DNA from: Desulfovibrio cuneatus DSM 11391
Lineage (GTDB): Bacteria; Desulfobacterota; Desulfovibrionia; Desulfovibrionales; Desulfovibrionaceae
Direction: 5' to 3'
NCBI RefSeq assembly: GCF_000430005.1
Contig: NZ_AUCY01000012.1
Location: 1-64,000 of the forward strand
DNA length: 64,000 bases
Made by a program: the position numbers and the translations under genes. Positions within the stretch are counted from its first letter, which is position 1, and the number at the start of each line of letters is the position of its first letter. Below, piece after piece: positions 8,029-15,514 of this stretch. The notes under the pieces were generated by a model. That model was not told the DNA's origin and made no database searches. It was given only the letters and a program-made list of their open reading frames with translations.

Positions 8029-9354
8029 TTATAGTTTAGCCCAGAGGTTTGTTGCCAATTGGCGGCTTTTGGCGCGCATGGCTTTCTCGTCAATGGTCAA
8101 CAGTTCGCGGTTGCGCATGACCAGCTTGCCGTTGATCATGCTGGTGTGCACCAGGGGGCCATACAGGCCAAAGTGCATGTGGCCTGCAATGTTTTCCGGC
8201 ATGAGCGGGGTAAGGGGGTCGTAGTCAACTATAATAATGTCTGCGGCAGCGCCGGGGGCCAGTTCCCCAAGGCGGGTGCCGAACATTTCCCCGGCAATGC
8301 GCGGGTTGTTCTGGCGCAGGAAGGTGTAGGGTTCACCCCAGGCCACGGAAGGGTCGGCAAGGTGGTGGCGTTGCAGTAAACCTGCTGCCTTGGCAGACTC
8401 CAGCACACAGTTTGTGTAGCCGTCTGTGCCAAGACCAAGGCGAATGCCATGGGCATTCAGGGCAAGCAGGGGGCTGCACCCCACGGCGTTGCTCATGTTG
8501 GACTGCGGGTTGTGCAGCACGGTGGTGTTTGTGCGGGCAAGGGTTTGCATTTCCGCTTCATTCACATGAATGCAGTGCACAGCCAGGGTTTTGGGGCCAA
8601 GAATGCCAAAACGTTCCAGGCGTTCCACCACGCGGGTGCCGTGCTTTTGCAGGCAGTCTTCCACGTCGGCAGCGCCTTCTGCCACGTGCACGTGGAAGCC
8701 CGCATCCCCGGCAGCGTCTTTGCTGGCCTTCAGGGTTTCGTCGCACAGGGTGAAGGAAGCATGCAGGCCAAACAGCCCTGCCAGCATGCCTTCCTTGTGG
8801 GCCTTGGCGCGTTGCAGGAACTGCTTGTTCTCGGCAATGCTTTCCAGGGCAGCTTCTTTGCCGCAGCGGTCGGAAACTTCAAAACACAGGCAGGCCCGCA
8901 CGCCCATGGAAAGGGCGGAATCGGCAATGGTATCCAGGCTGCCGGTAATGGCGCCAAAAGAGGCGTGGTGGTCCACAATGGTGGTAACCCCGCACTTAAT
9001 GGAGTCTGCCATGGTGGTTTCAGCACTCAGGCGCACATCTTCAAGGGTAAGGGCCTTGTCTATTTTCCACCACAGGTTTTCCAAAATTTCATTGAAGTTT
9101 TTGGAAACCTTGGGGTCTTTTATCATCATGCCCCGGGCCAGGGCGCTGTAAAAATGGTGGTGGGTGTTTACAAGCCCGGGCATAATAAGCCCGCCCTTGG
9201 CGTCTATAAATTCGTGGCCCGGAAATTGTGCCCGCAGGGCTGTGGTTTCACCCACTGCCTGAATAAGGCCGCCGGAAACAGCTACAGCACCGTTTTTGGT
9301 AACAGCGTGTTCTGCGGTGTTGGCAAGCAAGGTTCCGTTTCCAATGATAATCAT
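8029..9354 (-). CDS. ssnA: Amidohydrolase SsnA
   Basis: A 441-residue aminohydrolase, matching the length of Escherichia coli SsnA. Metal motifs: NTHHHFYS near residue 65, HVHVAEG, VHCIHVNE and LGTDGYTN. The start ATG at 9354 has GGAGGG eight bases upstream; the frame extends further 5' but without a ribosome site. SsnA is related to chlorohydrolases and guanine deaminases and is found next to selenium-dependent Mo hydroxylase genes in many anaerobes. Its reaction is not settled; deamination of an aminopurine or opening of a purine-derived ring is plausible here. A family 2 repeat separates it from the upstream ridA gene. Confidence 0.88.
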   Translation of the reverse strand: MIIIGNGTLLANTAEHAVTKNGAVAVSGGLIQAVGETTALRAQFPGHEFIDAKGGLIMPGLVNTHHHFYSALARGMMIKDPKVSKNFNEILENLWWKIDKALTLEDVRLSAETTMADSIKCGVTTIVDHHASFGAITGSLDTIADSALSMGVRACLCFEVSDRCGKEAALESIAENKQFLQRAKAHKEGMLAGLFGLHASFTLCDETLKASKDAAGDAGFHVHVAEGAADVEDCLQKHGTRVVERLERFGILGPKTLAVHCIHVNEAEMQTLARTNTTVLHNPQSNMSNAVGCSPLLALNAHGIRLGLGTDGYTNCVLESAKAAGLLQRHHLADPSVAWGEPYTFLRQNNPRIAGEMFGTRLGELAPGAAADIIIVDYDPLTPLMPENIAGHMHFGLYGPLVHTSMINGKLVMRNRELLTIDEKAMRAKSRQLATNLWAKL

Positions 9355-9407
9355 GTTCTTCCCTCCAGCAGTGACGAAAAGCGTGGGTCTGAGTACCCTG
9401 TGTGTAT

Positions 9408-9492
9408 AAGACCATTGCAATTGTGCGTTTTGCGTGCTTTTGGGAAAGCCTTCCTTGTGGGAACCGCTCTACGATTATTTTGCAATGGTCTT
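9408..9492. repeat. Family 2 short inverted-repeat element (AAGACCATTGCAA ends)
   Basis: An 85-base element bounded by AAGACCATTGCAA (9408-9420) and TTGCAATGGTCTT (9480-9492), a perfect 13-base terminal inverted repeat. Related ends recur at 42761-42796, 51027-51215 and 51562-51607. It lies 54 bases upstream of the ssnA start, inside the apparent operon. Confidence 0.75.
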
Positions 9493-9577
9493 ATGGCAGC
9501 CGTTAAAGGCAGAAAGTGCGTCCTGTTGGTATTGTATGAGCAGGGTGGTATTAAGGATGGACGGATTGCGTGGCGTT

Positions 9578-9702
9578 GGGAATCGCTCAGTTTTGGGTTT
9601 GGCAAGGCACGAGCTTTTTTTGAAGCGGGTGCTGGACGCTTTGGTCCTGCCCCGCTTTAAAAAAAGCAAGTAACGTAGCCAAACGTAAAACTGAGTGGTT
9701 CC
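9578..9702 (-). repeat. Family 1 long inverted repeat abutting the ridA stop codon
   Basis: On the minus strand the ridA stop TAG (9705-9703) is followed by GGGAACCACTCAG, then a stem of about 50 bases with loop GGGGCAGGACCAAAGCGTCC and closing arm AAGCTCGTGCCTTGCC to GCGATTCCC. The two arms carry compensating changes relative to other copies (CAG/CTG and TTTTACG/GGGTTT parts), so the stem is kept. Confidence 0.82.
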
Positions 9703-10083
9703 CTAGCGTGCAGCAACCACTTCAATTTCTACCTTAGCACCAAGGGGCAGGGCCTTAACGGCAAAGCAGCTACGGGCAGGGAATGGGGCGCTGAAAAAGC
9801 TGGAGTACACTTCGTTCACGGCAGCAAAGTCTGCCATGTCCACCAAGTACACAGTGGTTTTTACCACTTTGTCCAGGCTGGTACCGGCAGCTTCCAAAAT
9901 GGCCTTTACGTTGGCAAGGGAATTGGTGGCCTGTTCCTTAATGCCTTCTGGCATGGCCTTGGTGGCTGGGTCTATGGGCAACTGGCCGGAGGTGAACACA
10001 AGGTCGCTGGTGGCAATGGCCTGGGAATAGGGGCCAATGGCGGCGGGGGCTTTTTCAGTAGCGATTACGGTGCACTTGCTCAT
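9703..10083 (-). CDS. ridA: RidA family reactive imine/enamine deaminase
   Basis: A 126-residue protein of standard RidA (YjgF/YER057c/UK114) length with the family features AIGPYSQAI, FTSGQLPIDP, VVKTTVYLVDMADF and the arginine in PARSCFAV that binds carboxylate. RidA hydrolyses 2-aminoacrylate and similar imines produced by PLP enzymes and lyases. It is the first gene downstream of the sigma-54 promoter, so it probably heads the transcript that runs into ssnA, the permease and beyond. Placement suggests it removes a reactive enamine made during ring catabolism (inference). Confidence 0.92.
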   Translation of the reverse strand: MSKCTVIATEKAPAAIGPYSQAIATSDLVFTSGQLPIDPATKAMPEGIKEQATNSLANVKAILEAAGTSLDKVVKTTVYLVDMADFAAVNEVYSSFFSAPFPARSCFAVKALPLGAKVEIEVVAAR

Positions 10084-10167
10084 TATATGCTCTCTTTTAT
10101 GGTTATGGTGTGGAACAATATGGGGCAGTAGGGGAGTTTTTAAATCCGCTTGCTCCTAAGTGATACA

Positions 10168-10183
10168 AGCAAGGATTGTGCCA
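10168..10183 (-). promoter_or_regulatory. Sigma-54 promoter upstream of ridA
   Basis: The minus strand reads TGGCACAATCCTTGCT, matching the consensus TGGCAC-N5-TTGC with GG at -24 and GC at -12 and ten bases between them. It lies 85 bases upstream of the ridA ATG, giving a predicted start near 10157. Such promoters need an enhancer-binding ATPase; none is encoded in the window. Confidence 0.82.
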
Positions 10184-10249
10184 CTCCATATATGCTATGA
10201 TAGCTCAATAATATTAGTGTATTGTATGAACTTTTCAGCTATGGGGAAC

Positions 10250-10314
10250 GTGTATCAAATTGATAAAATTATCACATTGATACACGGGGGGTGGGGTATT
10301 TTATCATTTTGATT
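10250..10314. promoter_or_regulatory. Clustered palindromic operators, likely enhancer sites for the sigma-54 promoter
   Basis: Two 13-base palindromes, TATCAAATTGATA (10253-10265) and TATCACATTGATA (10270-10282), lie 17 bases apart and together form a larger dyad from GTGTATCA (10250) to TGATACAC (10285). A third, weaker copy TATCATTTTGATT is at 10302-10314. They are about 100-150 bases upstream of the predicted start at 10157, the usual distance for activator sites of sigma-54 promoters. The rest of the gap 10084-10478 shows no gene. Confidence 0.7.
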
Positions 10315-10478
10315 TATAAAAAGAGGAGTTATTTTAGGCGGCTATTGTTTCTTGCCCGTTCACTTTTGCGGCTGCGCATTGTCTTTTACTGTAAAGCATG
10401 TGGCAATAGCCATGGTGGGGAACCAACATCAAGCCAGCCGCTTTCTATATCATTTTATACAGGTTTAAAAGGATTATT

Positions 10479-11126
10479 TTACTCTGGATTCTTTGGGCTG
10501 CACAGTAACTTGGCGTAGGCTTCCGGGGTGTCGATGTCGTACAGAATACCAGGGTCTGGCACGGGCAGCAGCAGTTTTTCTTGCAGGGTGGCAAGCACAC
10601 CCCGCGCGCCTGCGTCGCCTGTAATGGCACCCAAGGCAGGGAACAGGCTGCACCCCAGCAGCACGGGGTTGCCCCGTTGCCCCTGGTAGGTGGGCAGCAC
10701 CGCCTGCACAGGCCTTCTCTGTTGCTGGGCCAGGGAAAAAGCGTCTATAAGGGCGTGCAGGGTGGCGGGTAGCACCAGGGGCATATCTCCCAGCAGCACC
10801 AGCACGGCCTGCACACCTTCCCCCTGAGGCAGGCTTTGCACCCAGTGCAGGCCAAGGCCTAAGGAAGTGCTTTGGCCTTGCGCCCAATGGGTATTTTCCA
10901 AAAATTGCCAGCCAGCATACCCCTGCACAGCTTCCTGCACGGCCTGGGCGGCATGGCCCACAATGCAGGCTTTGTGGTGTATGGCTGGCAGGGCATCCAC
11001 TTGTTCCAGCACGTGGGCCAGCAGGGGCTTGCCCTGCCAGGGCAACAATTGCTTGCTGCCCCCCAAGCGTGAACCCTGCCCCGCAGCCAGTACCAGGGCG
11101 GCTATTCCGGGTGCACACACAGGCAT
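10479..11126 (-). CDS. mocA: Molybdenum cofactor cytidylyltransferase-type protein MocA (YgfJ)
   Basis: A 215-residue nucleotidyltransferase with the N-terminal signature LVLAAGQGSRLGGSKQ and downstream LVLLGDMPLV. MocA proteins transfer CMP to molybdopterin to make the dinucleotide cofactor used by xanthine-dehydrogenase-type enzymes; the YgfJ branch goes with selenium-dependent hydroxylases. The start ATG at 11126 lies inside the 3' end of yqeC (25-base overlap), indicating coupled translation. The gene ends before the regulatory gap that precedes ridA. Confidence 0.88.
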   Translation of the reverse strand: MPVCAPGIAALVLAAGQGSRLGGSKQLLPWQGKPLLAHVLEQVDALPAIHHKACIVGHAAQAVQEAVQGYAGWQFLENTHWAQGQSTSLGLGLHWVQSLPQGEGVQAVLVLLGDMPLVLPATLHALIDAFSLAQQQRRPVQAVLPTYQGQRGNPVLLGCSLFPALGAITGDAGARGVLATLQEKLLLPVPDPGILYDIDTPEAYAKLLCSPKNPE

Positions 11127-12052
11127 TCCCCTTGCAATGTGCGGGCAGACCCTGCAAATAGGGTGAGGGCCTGGGTGCCAGAAGCACTGCCTGAAGCATT
11201 GCGTGTGGCGGCGGCGGCCTTGCTCACTTCATGGGCAACTTCGTGCGCCAGGGCAAGGGTTGCAGGTGTTTCTGCCCCGTTGAGGAATAACAGAGTTCGC
11301 GCTGTGGCTGGGGCGCGGCTGAACAGCCCTTGGGCATGGGTAATTACCTGGGCCACGGCGCGTGGTGTTATAGGGGCACCAAGGGGAAGGCCGCTGCGCT
11401 GGGCGAAAATTTCTGGCCGCCACACGGTGTCTTCATGCAGGGGCTGCCCTAGGCCCCACAGGCCCACTACCCCAATAACCACCTGGGTGGCAGCGGGAAT
11501 AAGGGGTTCCTTAGGGGAATGGGCCTTCACGGGCCGCCCGGCTGAACCGTCTGCTTCTACTAAAAGGATGCTTTCAGTAAAGGCACTTGCCTGCACGGTG
11601 GGCCACCATGCGTCCAGCAATTCCGGCGGGTAGCCGATAATTTTTTTGCGGGGGGTGCCATCTGCCAGCATGGCATGGGGGTGGGGGGAGTGCGCGCCTT
11701 GCTTGTTTTGGGTTGCTGGCTGTTCTGCATAGGCGCTGCCAATGGTGCACATGCCCGTACCGTGGGGAAAGTGCCGGGCCAGGGGGCCAGCCGTAATGCC
11801 CTGTGCGCAGGGCAAGGTAGGCAGCAGACAAAACGGGCATTCCTCCGGCAGGGGTTCCCACAGTTTTGTGGTGGTGGTGCATAGCACGGCACGCTGCACG
11901 GCATTGGCTCTGGCAAGGCTGTGCATAAGGGTGGTTTTACCGCCGGAACCGATAATGGCGACCAGGCTGCCATTATGCAGGCCTAAAGCCTGCGTAAAGG
12001 CGGGCGGAATATTTGAGGGAGGAGCAGAAAATTGAGTTGGCATGGAGGACAT
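11102..12052 (-). CDS. yqeC: Selenium-dependent hydroxylase maturation protein YqeC
   Basis: About 316 residues, with a P-loop near the N-terminus (IIGSGGKTTLM) followed by CTTTTKLWEP, and LVEADGSAGRPVKAH in the middle, which are typical of YqeC. The family occurs only beside selenium-dependent Mo hydroxylases and is thought to help make or insert the labile selenium cofactor. ATG codons at 12052 and 12043 are both possible; neither has a clear ribosome site, and 12052 is taken as the first. The gene overlaps mocA at its 3' end. The usual third partner YqeB is not in the window. Confidence 0.82.
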   Translation of the reverse strand: MSSMPTQFSAPPSNIPPAFTQALGLHNGSLVAIIGSGGKTTLMHSLARANAVQRAVLCTTTTKLWEPLPEECPFCLLPTLPCAQGITAGPLARHFPHGTGMCTIGSAYAEQPATQNKQGAHSPHPHAMLADGTPRKKIIGYPPELLDAWWPTVQASAFTESILLVEADGSAGRPVKAHSPKEPLIPAATQVVIGVVGLWGLGQPLHEDTVWRPEIFAQRSGLPLGAPITPRAVAQVITHAQGLFSRAPATARTLLFLNGAETPATLALAHEVAHEVSKAAAATRNASGSASGTQALTLFAGSARTLQGECLCVHPE

Positions 12053-12089
12053 CCATTGACAGGGAAGGCAGACAGAGAAGGGAGCCAAA

Positions 12090-12115
12090 TTAGGGGAGGC
12101 AGAAACCTCCCCTAA
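12090..12115 (-). terminator. GC stem-loop after peptidase T
   Basis: TTAGGGGAGG and CCTCCCCTAA form a perfect 10-base stem ten bases after the pepT stop. There is no strong U-run, so it may be a processing or weak termination signal. Near-identical GGGGAGGC stems occur at 13606-13630 and 40154-40176. Confidence 0.5.
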
Positions 12116-12124
12116 CGGAATAAC

Positions 12125-13363
12125 TCAGCGTTTCTTGGCGTTAAGCTCGCAAATGCGGCGCGTAAGCTCATAAGAACTTACAAAAGAGGGCACCGGCAGA
12201 AACTCGAAAGGAGAGTGGAAGTTGTGCGCCCCGGTGAAATAGTTGGGGGTAACAAGACCACGGGCAGAAAGGGCGGAACCGTCTGTGCCGCCGCGCATGG
12301 CAATGACGTTGGGGGTAATGCCCAGCTCTTGCATGGCTTCAAAAATAAGGGCAATGGAAGGGTGCCCTTCTTTCCCAACAGCATTGGCAATGTTGCTGTA
12401 CACGTCGGTCACGGTGCAGGTAACCTTGGCCCGTGGGTGGCGGGCTTGCACCAGCGTGGCTGCCTGCTGGATAAAGGCCTTGCGTTCTTCAAAGCTGGCT
12501 TTGTCGAAGTCGCGAATGGCCATTTGCAGCACGGCCTTGTTGGGGTTTGCTACCATATCGGTAAACCAGAAGTAGCCTTCGCGTCCTTCGGTGTGTTCCG
12601 GGGTGTCGCGCCTGTCGAAATAGCCCATAAAGTCGTGGGCCACGCGCAGGGGGTTTACCAGTACGTTTTTAGCAGACATGGGGTGGGCGGTAATGCCCGT
12701 AATTTCAAGGGTGGCAAACGCTGCGTTGAATGTTTCATACACCACTTCGCCCAGGCCGCATGAATCAATGGTGTAGGCAAACTGCACGGGAAAGCGCTGT
12801 AAGTCCAGCTTGTTGGACCCTTTCAGGCCTATTTCTTCATCTGGCACAAAGGCCACATACATGTCACCCATGGGCGGGTTTTCCGCCTTCAAGTTAGCCA
12901 GCAGGGTCATAATAACGGTAATGGCGGCTTTGTTGTCTGCCCCAAGCACGCTGGTGCCGTCGCTGAAAATAATGTCCTGCCCCTTGTAAGGAGCACTTTC
13001 CGGGTGTTCATCTACCCGGAACCAGATGTCTTGTTCTTTGTTCAGGCACAGGTCTTGCCCGGTAAAGTGCAGCACCTGGGGGTGCACATGGGGGGAAATA
13101 GCCACGTCCACCGTGTCCAGGTGGGCCACAAAGCCAATGGCAGGGGCGCTGGCAACAGTGCCGGGCCTGCGGGCGGTGACAATGGCGTGCTCGTCCATGT
13201 GCACATCCACAAGGCCAAGGGCTTGCAGTTCCTGCACCAGCAGTTTGCCAAGTTCGCGCTGGCCTTCAGTGCTGGGCACGGCAGGGCTTGCGGCGTCGCT
13301 TTGGCTGGTCACCGCAGCATAGCGGAAGAAGTTATCGGTAAGTTGTTTGTCTAGTGTTTTCAT
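12125..13363 (-). CDS. pepT: Peptidase T (tripeptide aminopeptidase)
   Basis: A 412-residue M20 metallopeptidase, the usual PepT length. Visible motifs: GFVAHLDTVD (metal histidine and aspartate), LGADNKAAI (bridging aspartate), FVPDEEIGLKG (catalytic and metal glutamates), ITAHPM and RGGTDGSALS, with the last metal histidine in TGAHNFHSPFEFLPV. It removes N-terminal residues from tripeptides in the cytoplasm. The start at 13363 has CAGGAG nine bases upstream. It follows an AbgT-type transporter gene, which suggests peptides or aminoacyl conjugates as shared substrates. Confidence 0.93.
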   Translation of the reverse strand: MKTLDKQLTDNFFRYAAVTSQSDAASPAVPSTEGQRELGKLLVQELQALGLVDVHMDEHAIVTARRPGTVASAPAIGFVAHLDTVDVAISPHVHPQVLHFTGQDLCLNKEQDIWFRVDEHPESAPYKGQDIIFSDGTSVLGADNKAAITVIMTLLANLKAENPPMGDMYVAFVPDEEIGLKGSNKLDLQRFPVQFAYTIDSCGLGEVVYETFNAAFATLEITGITAHPMSAKNVLVNPLRVAHDFMGYFDRRDTPEHTEGREGYFWFTDMVANPNKAVLQMAIRDFDKASFEERKAFIQQAATLVQARHPRAKVTCTVTDVYSNIANAVGKEGHPSIALIFEAMQELGITPNVIAMRGGTDGSALSARGLVTPNYFTGAHNFHSPFEFLPVPSFVSSYELTRRICELNAKKR

Positions 13364-13405
13364 AGTATTCTCCTGCATAAGAACCATTGCCAACTGATTT
13401 GTTGA

Positions 13406-13632
13406 CTTTTATTGGGGGACGTTGCACAGGGCCTGTGTCCCTGATCCCCCAGCCCCCTGCAAGGGACGTGACGCCCCTTGACCCCCACTATACCCTAAAG
13501 CCGACGGCAGTCGCGAGCATAGCGAGCTGTGGAGCGACAAGGCGGGGCGCAGGCGGCTTTGCCGCCGAAGCACCTACCCCGCCTTTAGAGCGTAGAAAGG
13601 AGGGGTTTGGGGAGGCAGAGCCTCCCCAAATA
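13406..13632. repeat. GC-rich intergenic repeat (family 5) between abgT and pepT
   Basis: Contains a segment (ATTGGGGGACG... to ...CGCCCCTTGACCCCC, about 13412-13486) that is nearly the reverse complement of 57236-57320. A palindromic GGGGAGGC-AGA-GCCTCCCC stem (13606-13630) lies three bases after the abgT stop. The same CCCCCAGCCCCC and GACGTGACGCCCC words recur at 40185-40300 and 37149-37240. No coding signal is seen. Confidence 0.6.
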
Positions 13633-15192
13633 TTACTGCGGGGTGGGGGGTGCCCAGGTAAAGGAGCTGTCAAACCCAAGGGGAATGTTCAGGCCCCAGA
13701 ACAGGTACAGGGCTGCGGTAAGCACAATGAGCAGGGCAAAGGTGTAGGGCAGCATCATGGAACTTAAGGTGCCCACCCCTGCCTTGGGGCAGTAGTGCTT
13801 GCAGTAGGTAAGAATGAGCGGGTAAAAGGCAAACATGGGGGTACACACGTTTACGGCGGAATCGCTTACCCGGAAGGCGGCCTGGGTCAGCTCCGGGGCA
13901 ATGCCAACAGCCATGAGCATGGGCACCAGCACCGGGGCGAGAATAGCCCACTTGGAGGTGGCGGAGGTAATGATAAGGTTCAGGAACCCTGTGAGAATGA
14001 TAACCCCAAGCACGGTAAAGCCGGAAGGCATGGCAAGGGAGCGCAGCAGGTCGGCCCCGGAAAGGGCCAGCAGGGTGCCCAGGTTGGAGTGCCCGAAGGA
14101 ATACAGGAACTGGGCACCGAAAAAGCTGAACACGATGAAGGACACCAGGGACTGGGTAACCCGCTCCATGGCGGCGGTTACGTCACGTGAGCTGTGGTAC
14201 TTTCGTACCATAAAGCCATGGATAAGGCCGGGAATGGCAAAAAACAGGAAAATCAGAGGCACAATGGCCTGCATAATGGGGGCTTTGGGGCTGGTCAGGC
14301 TGCCATCTGGGGCACGCAGAATGGAATCCACAGGCATGAGCATGGCAAATACCACGGCCATCATGAGCAGAAGGGTGAGCCCTGCAATGCGAAAGGCGCG
14401 GTTTTCTTCAGGGGTAATTTGTTGCAGGGCAGCGGCGGCGCTGTCTTTCATGGTGCTATCTACTGGCATGGAACGGCGCAGGCGTGGCTCTACAATGCGC
14501 TCAGTAACAAACCACACGGCTGCCACAACACCAATGGTACCAGCAAGGCTAACAAAATAGTTGCACAGCACGCTTACGTTGTAGCTGGGGTCCATAATGC
14601 GGGCGGCTTTTTCGGTAAAGCTTTGCATGACCGGGTCAATAATGGAGGGGGTGAAACTGGCGGTAAAGCCCCCGGCCAGGCCGGCAAAGGCGGCGGCAAT
14701 GCCCGCAAGGGGGTGCCTGCCGGAAGCGTGGAACATGAGCGCTGCCACAGGCATAAGGATAACATAGGCAGAATCGGAAGCCATGTGGCTGATAATGCTT
14801 ACAATAACTACCACAGGGGTAAGGGCCGATTTGGGCGTTATGGAAAGCAGCTTTTTAATGGCAACCTGCACAAAGCCGCTGGCTTCGGCAATGCCAATGC
14901 CCAGGGTGGCCACAATGGTAATGCCAAGGGGCGGGAAGCTGATAAAGTTTTTCACCATAAGGAGAATGAAGTCCACAATCTCCTTGGGCTGAAACATGTT
15001 GATAATGCGAATCTTCTCTTTGGTTACCGGGTGAATGTAGTTGAACTCGATGAAGGACAGACCAAAAGAAAGCACCCAGCACACCACCAGGGCATACATA
15101 AAGAGCATGGTAATGTCTGGCATGGCGTTGCCTATGCGCTCAATTGTATTCAAAAATCCTTTGGATTGATTGGATGAACCCGTTGCCGACAT
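13633..15192 (-). CDS. abgT: AbgT family transporter (p-aminobenzoyl-glutamate type)
   Basis: A 519-residue inner membrane protein with about 11-13 hydrophobic segments. It carries AbgT-family sequence such as IGNAMPDITMLF near residue 20, HMASDSAYVILMPVAALMF and TSATSKWAILAPVLVPML. Family members import p-aminobenzoyl-glutamate or export sulfonamide-like compounds. The start at 15192 has GGGAGG six bases upstream. It lies 5' of pepT on the same strand; no abgAB amidohydrolase genes are present, so the carried substrate may be a different acyl-amino acid or short peptide. Confidence 0.88.
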   Translation of the reverse strand: MSATGSSNQSKGFLNTIERIGNAMPDITMLFMYALVVCWVLSFGLSFIEFNYIHPVTKEKIRIINMFQPKEIVDFILLMVKNFISFPPLGITIVATLGIGIAEASGFVQVAIKKLLSITPKSALTPVVVIVSIISHMASDSAYVILMPVAALMFHASGRHPLAGIAAAFAGLAGGFTASFTPSIIDPVMQSFTEKAARIMDPSYNVSVLCNYFVSLAGTIGVVAAVWFVTERIVEPRLRRSMPVDSTMKDSAAAALQQITPEENRAFRIAGLTLLLMMAVVFAMLMPVDSILRAPDGSLTSPKAPIMQAIVPLIFLFFAIPGLIHGFMVRKYHSSRDVTAAMERVTQSLVSFIVFSFFGAQFLYSFGHSNLGTLLALSGADLLRSLAMPSGFTVLGVIILTGFLNLIITSATSKWAILAPVLVPMLMAVGIAPELTQAAFRVSDSAVNVCTPMFAFYPLILTYCKHYCPKAGVGTLSSMMLPYTFALLIVLTAALYLFWGLNIPLGFDSSFTWAPPTPQ

Positions 15193-15380
15193 GCGTAGCC
15201 TCCCAAAAAAGGATGATAAGGTGAGATTCTGAGTTTGCAAACACGTGTAGGTTGCACTTGCCTGCCAATAGTTTATTGTAAAATGAAGGAAAAAGTGCCA
15301 TGCCCTTGCGCGTGAGTCAATGGGTATTCGCAGCCCAGTTCTTTATAACCTTCCCAGGTAAACAACAGTAATTTCCATCA

Positions 15381-15405
15381 GAGCCGTTTCACTGTGAAAT
15401 TGCTC
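15381..15405. repeat. Family 3 palindrome (GAGC-TTTCAC-type)
   Basis: GAGCCGTTTCACTGTGAAAT continues to TTGCTC: a near-perfect dyad on TTTCAC/GTGAAA. Related dyads are at 56977-57003 and 61758-61781, and a degenerate one lies near 22365-22397. The remainder of 15193-15457 shows no gene. Confidence 0.5.
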
Positions 15406-15457
15406 TAGGCAATGGGCTTCAATAAAACGCATTGAACAAATATTCTGTATAACGCAC

Positions 15458-15489
15458 AACACCCCCAAAGCCGTTGCTTTGGGGGTGTT
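15458..15489 (-). terminator. Strong hairpin after hmcF, probable end of the hmc transcript
   Basis: AACACCCCCAAAGC (15458-15471) and GCTTTGGGGGTGTT (15476-15489) form a perfect 14-base stem with a four-base loop. It lies 26 bases beyond the hmcF stop. A U-rich tail is weak on the minus strand, so termination efficiency is uncertain. Confidence 0.65.
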
Positions 15490-15514
15490 GCTATTTTGGG
15501 TGGCAGGGCTGGGG

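Noticed and set aside
10084-10478. Purine or molybdenum-cofactor riboswitch upstream of ridA or in the mocA-ridA gap
   Set aside because: No conserved aptamer core could be recognised; the palindromes are better read as DNA operators.
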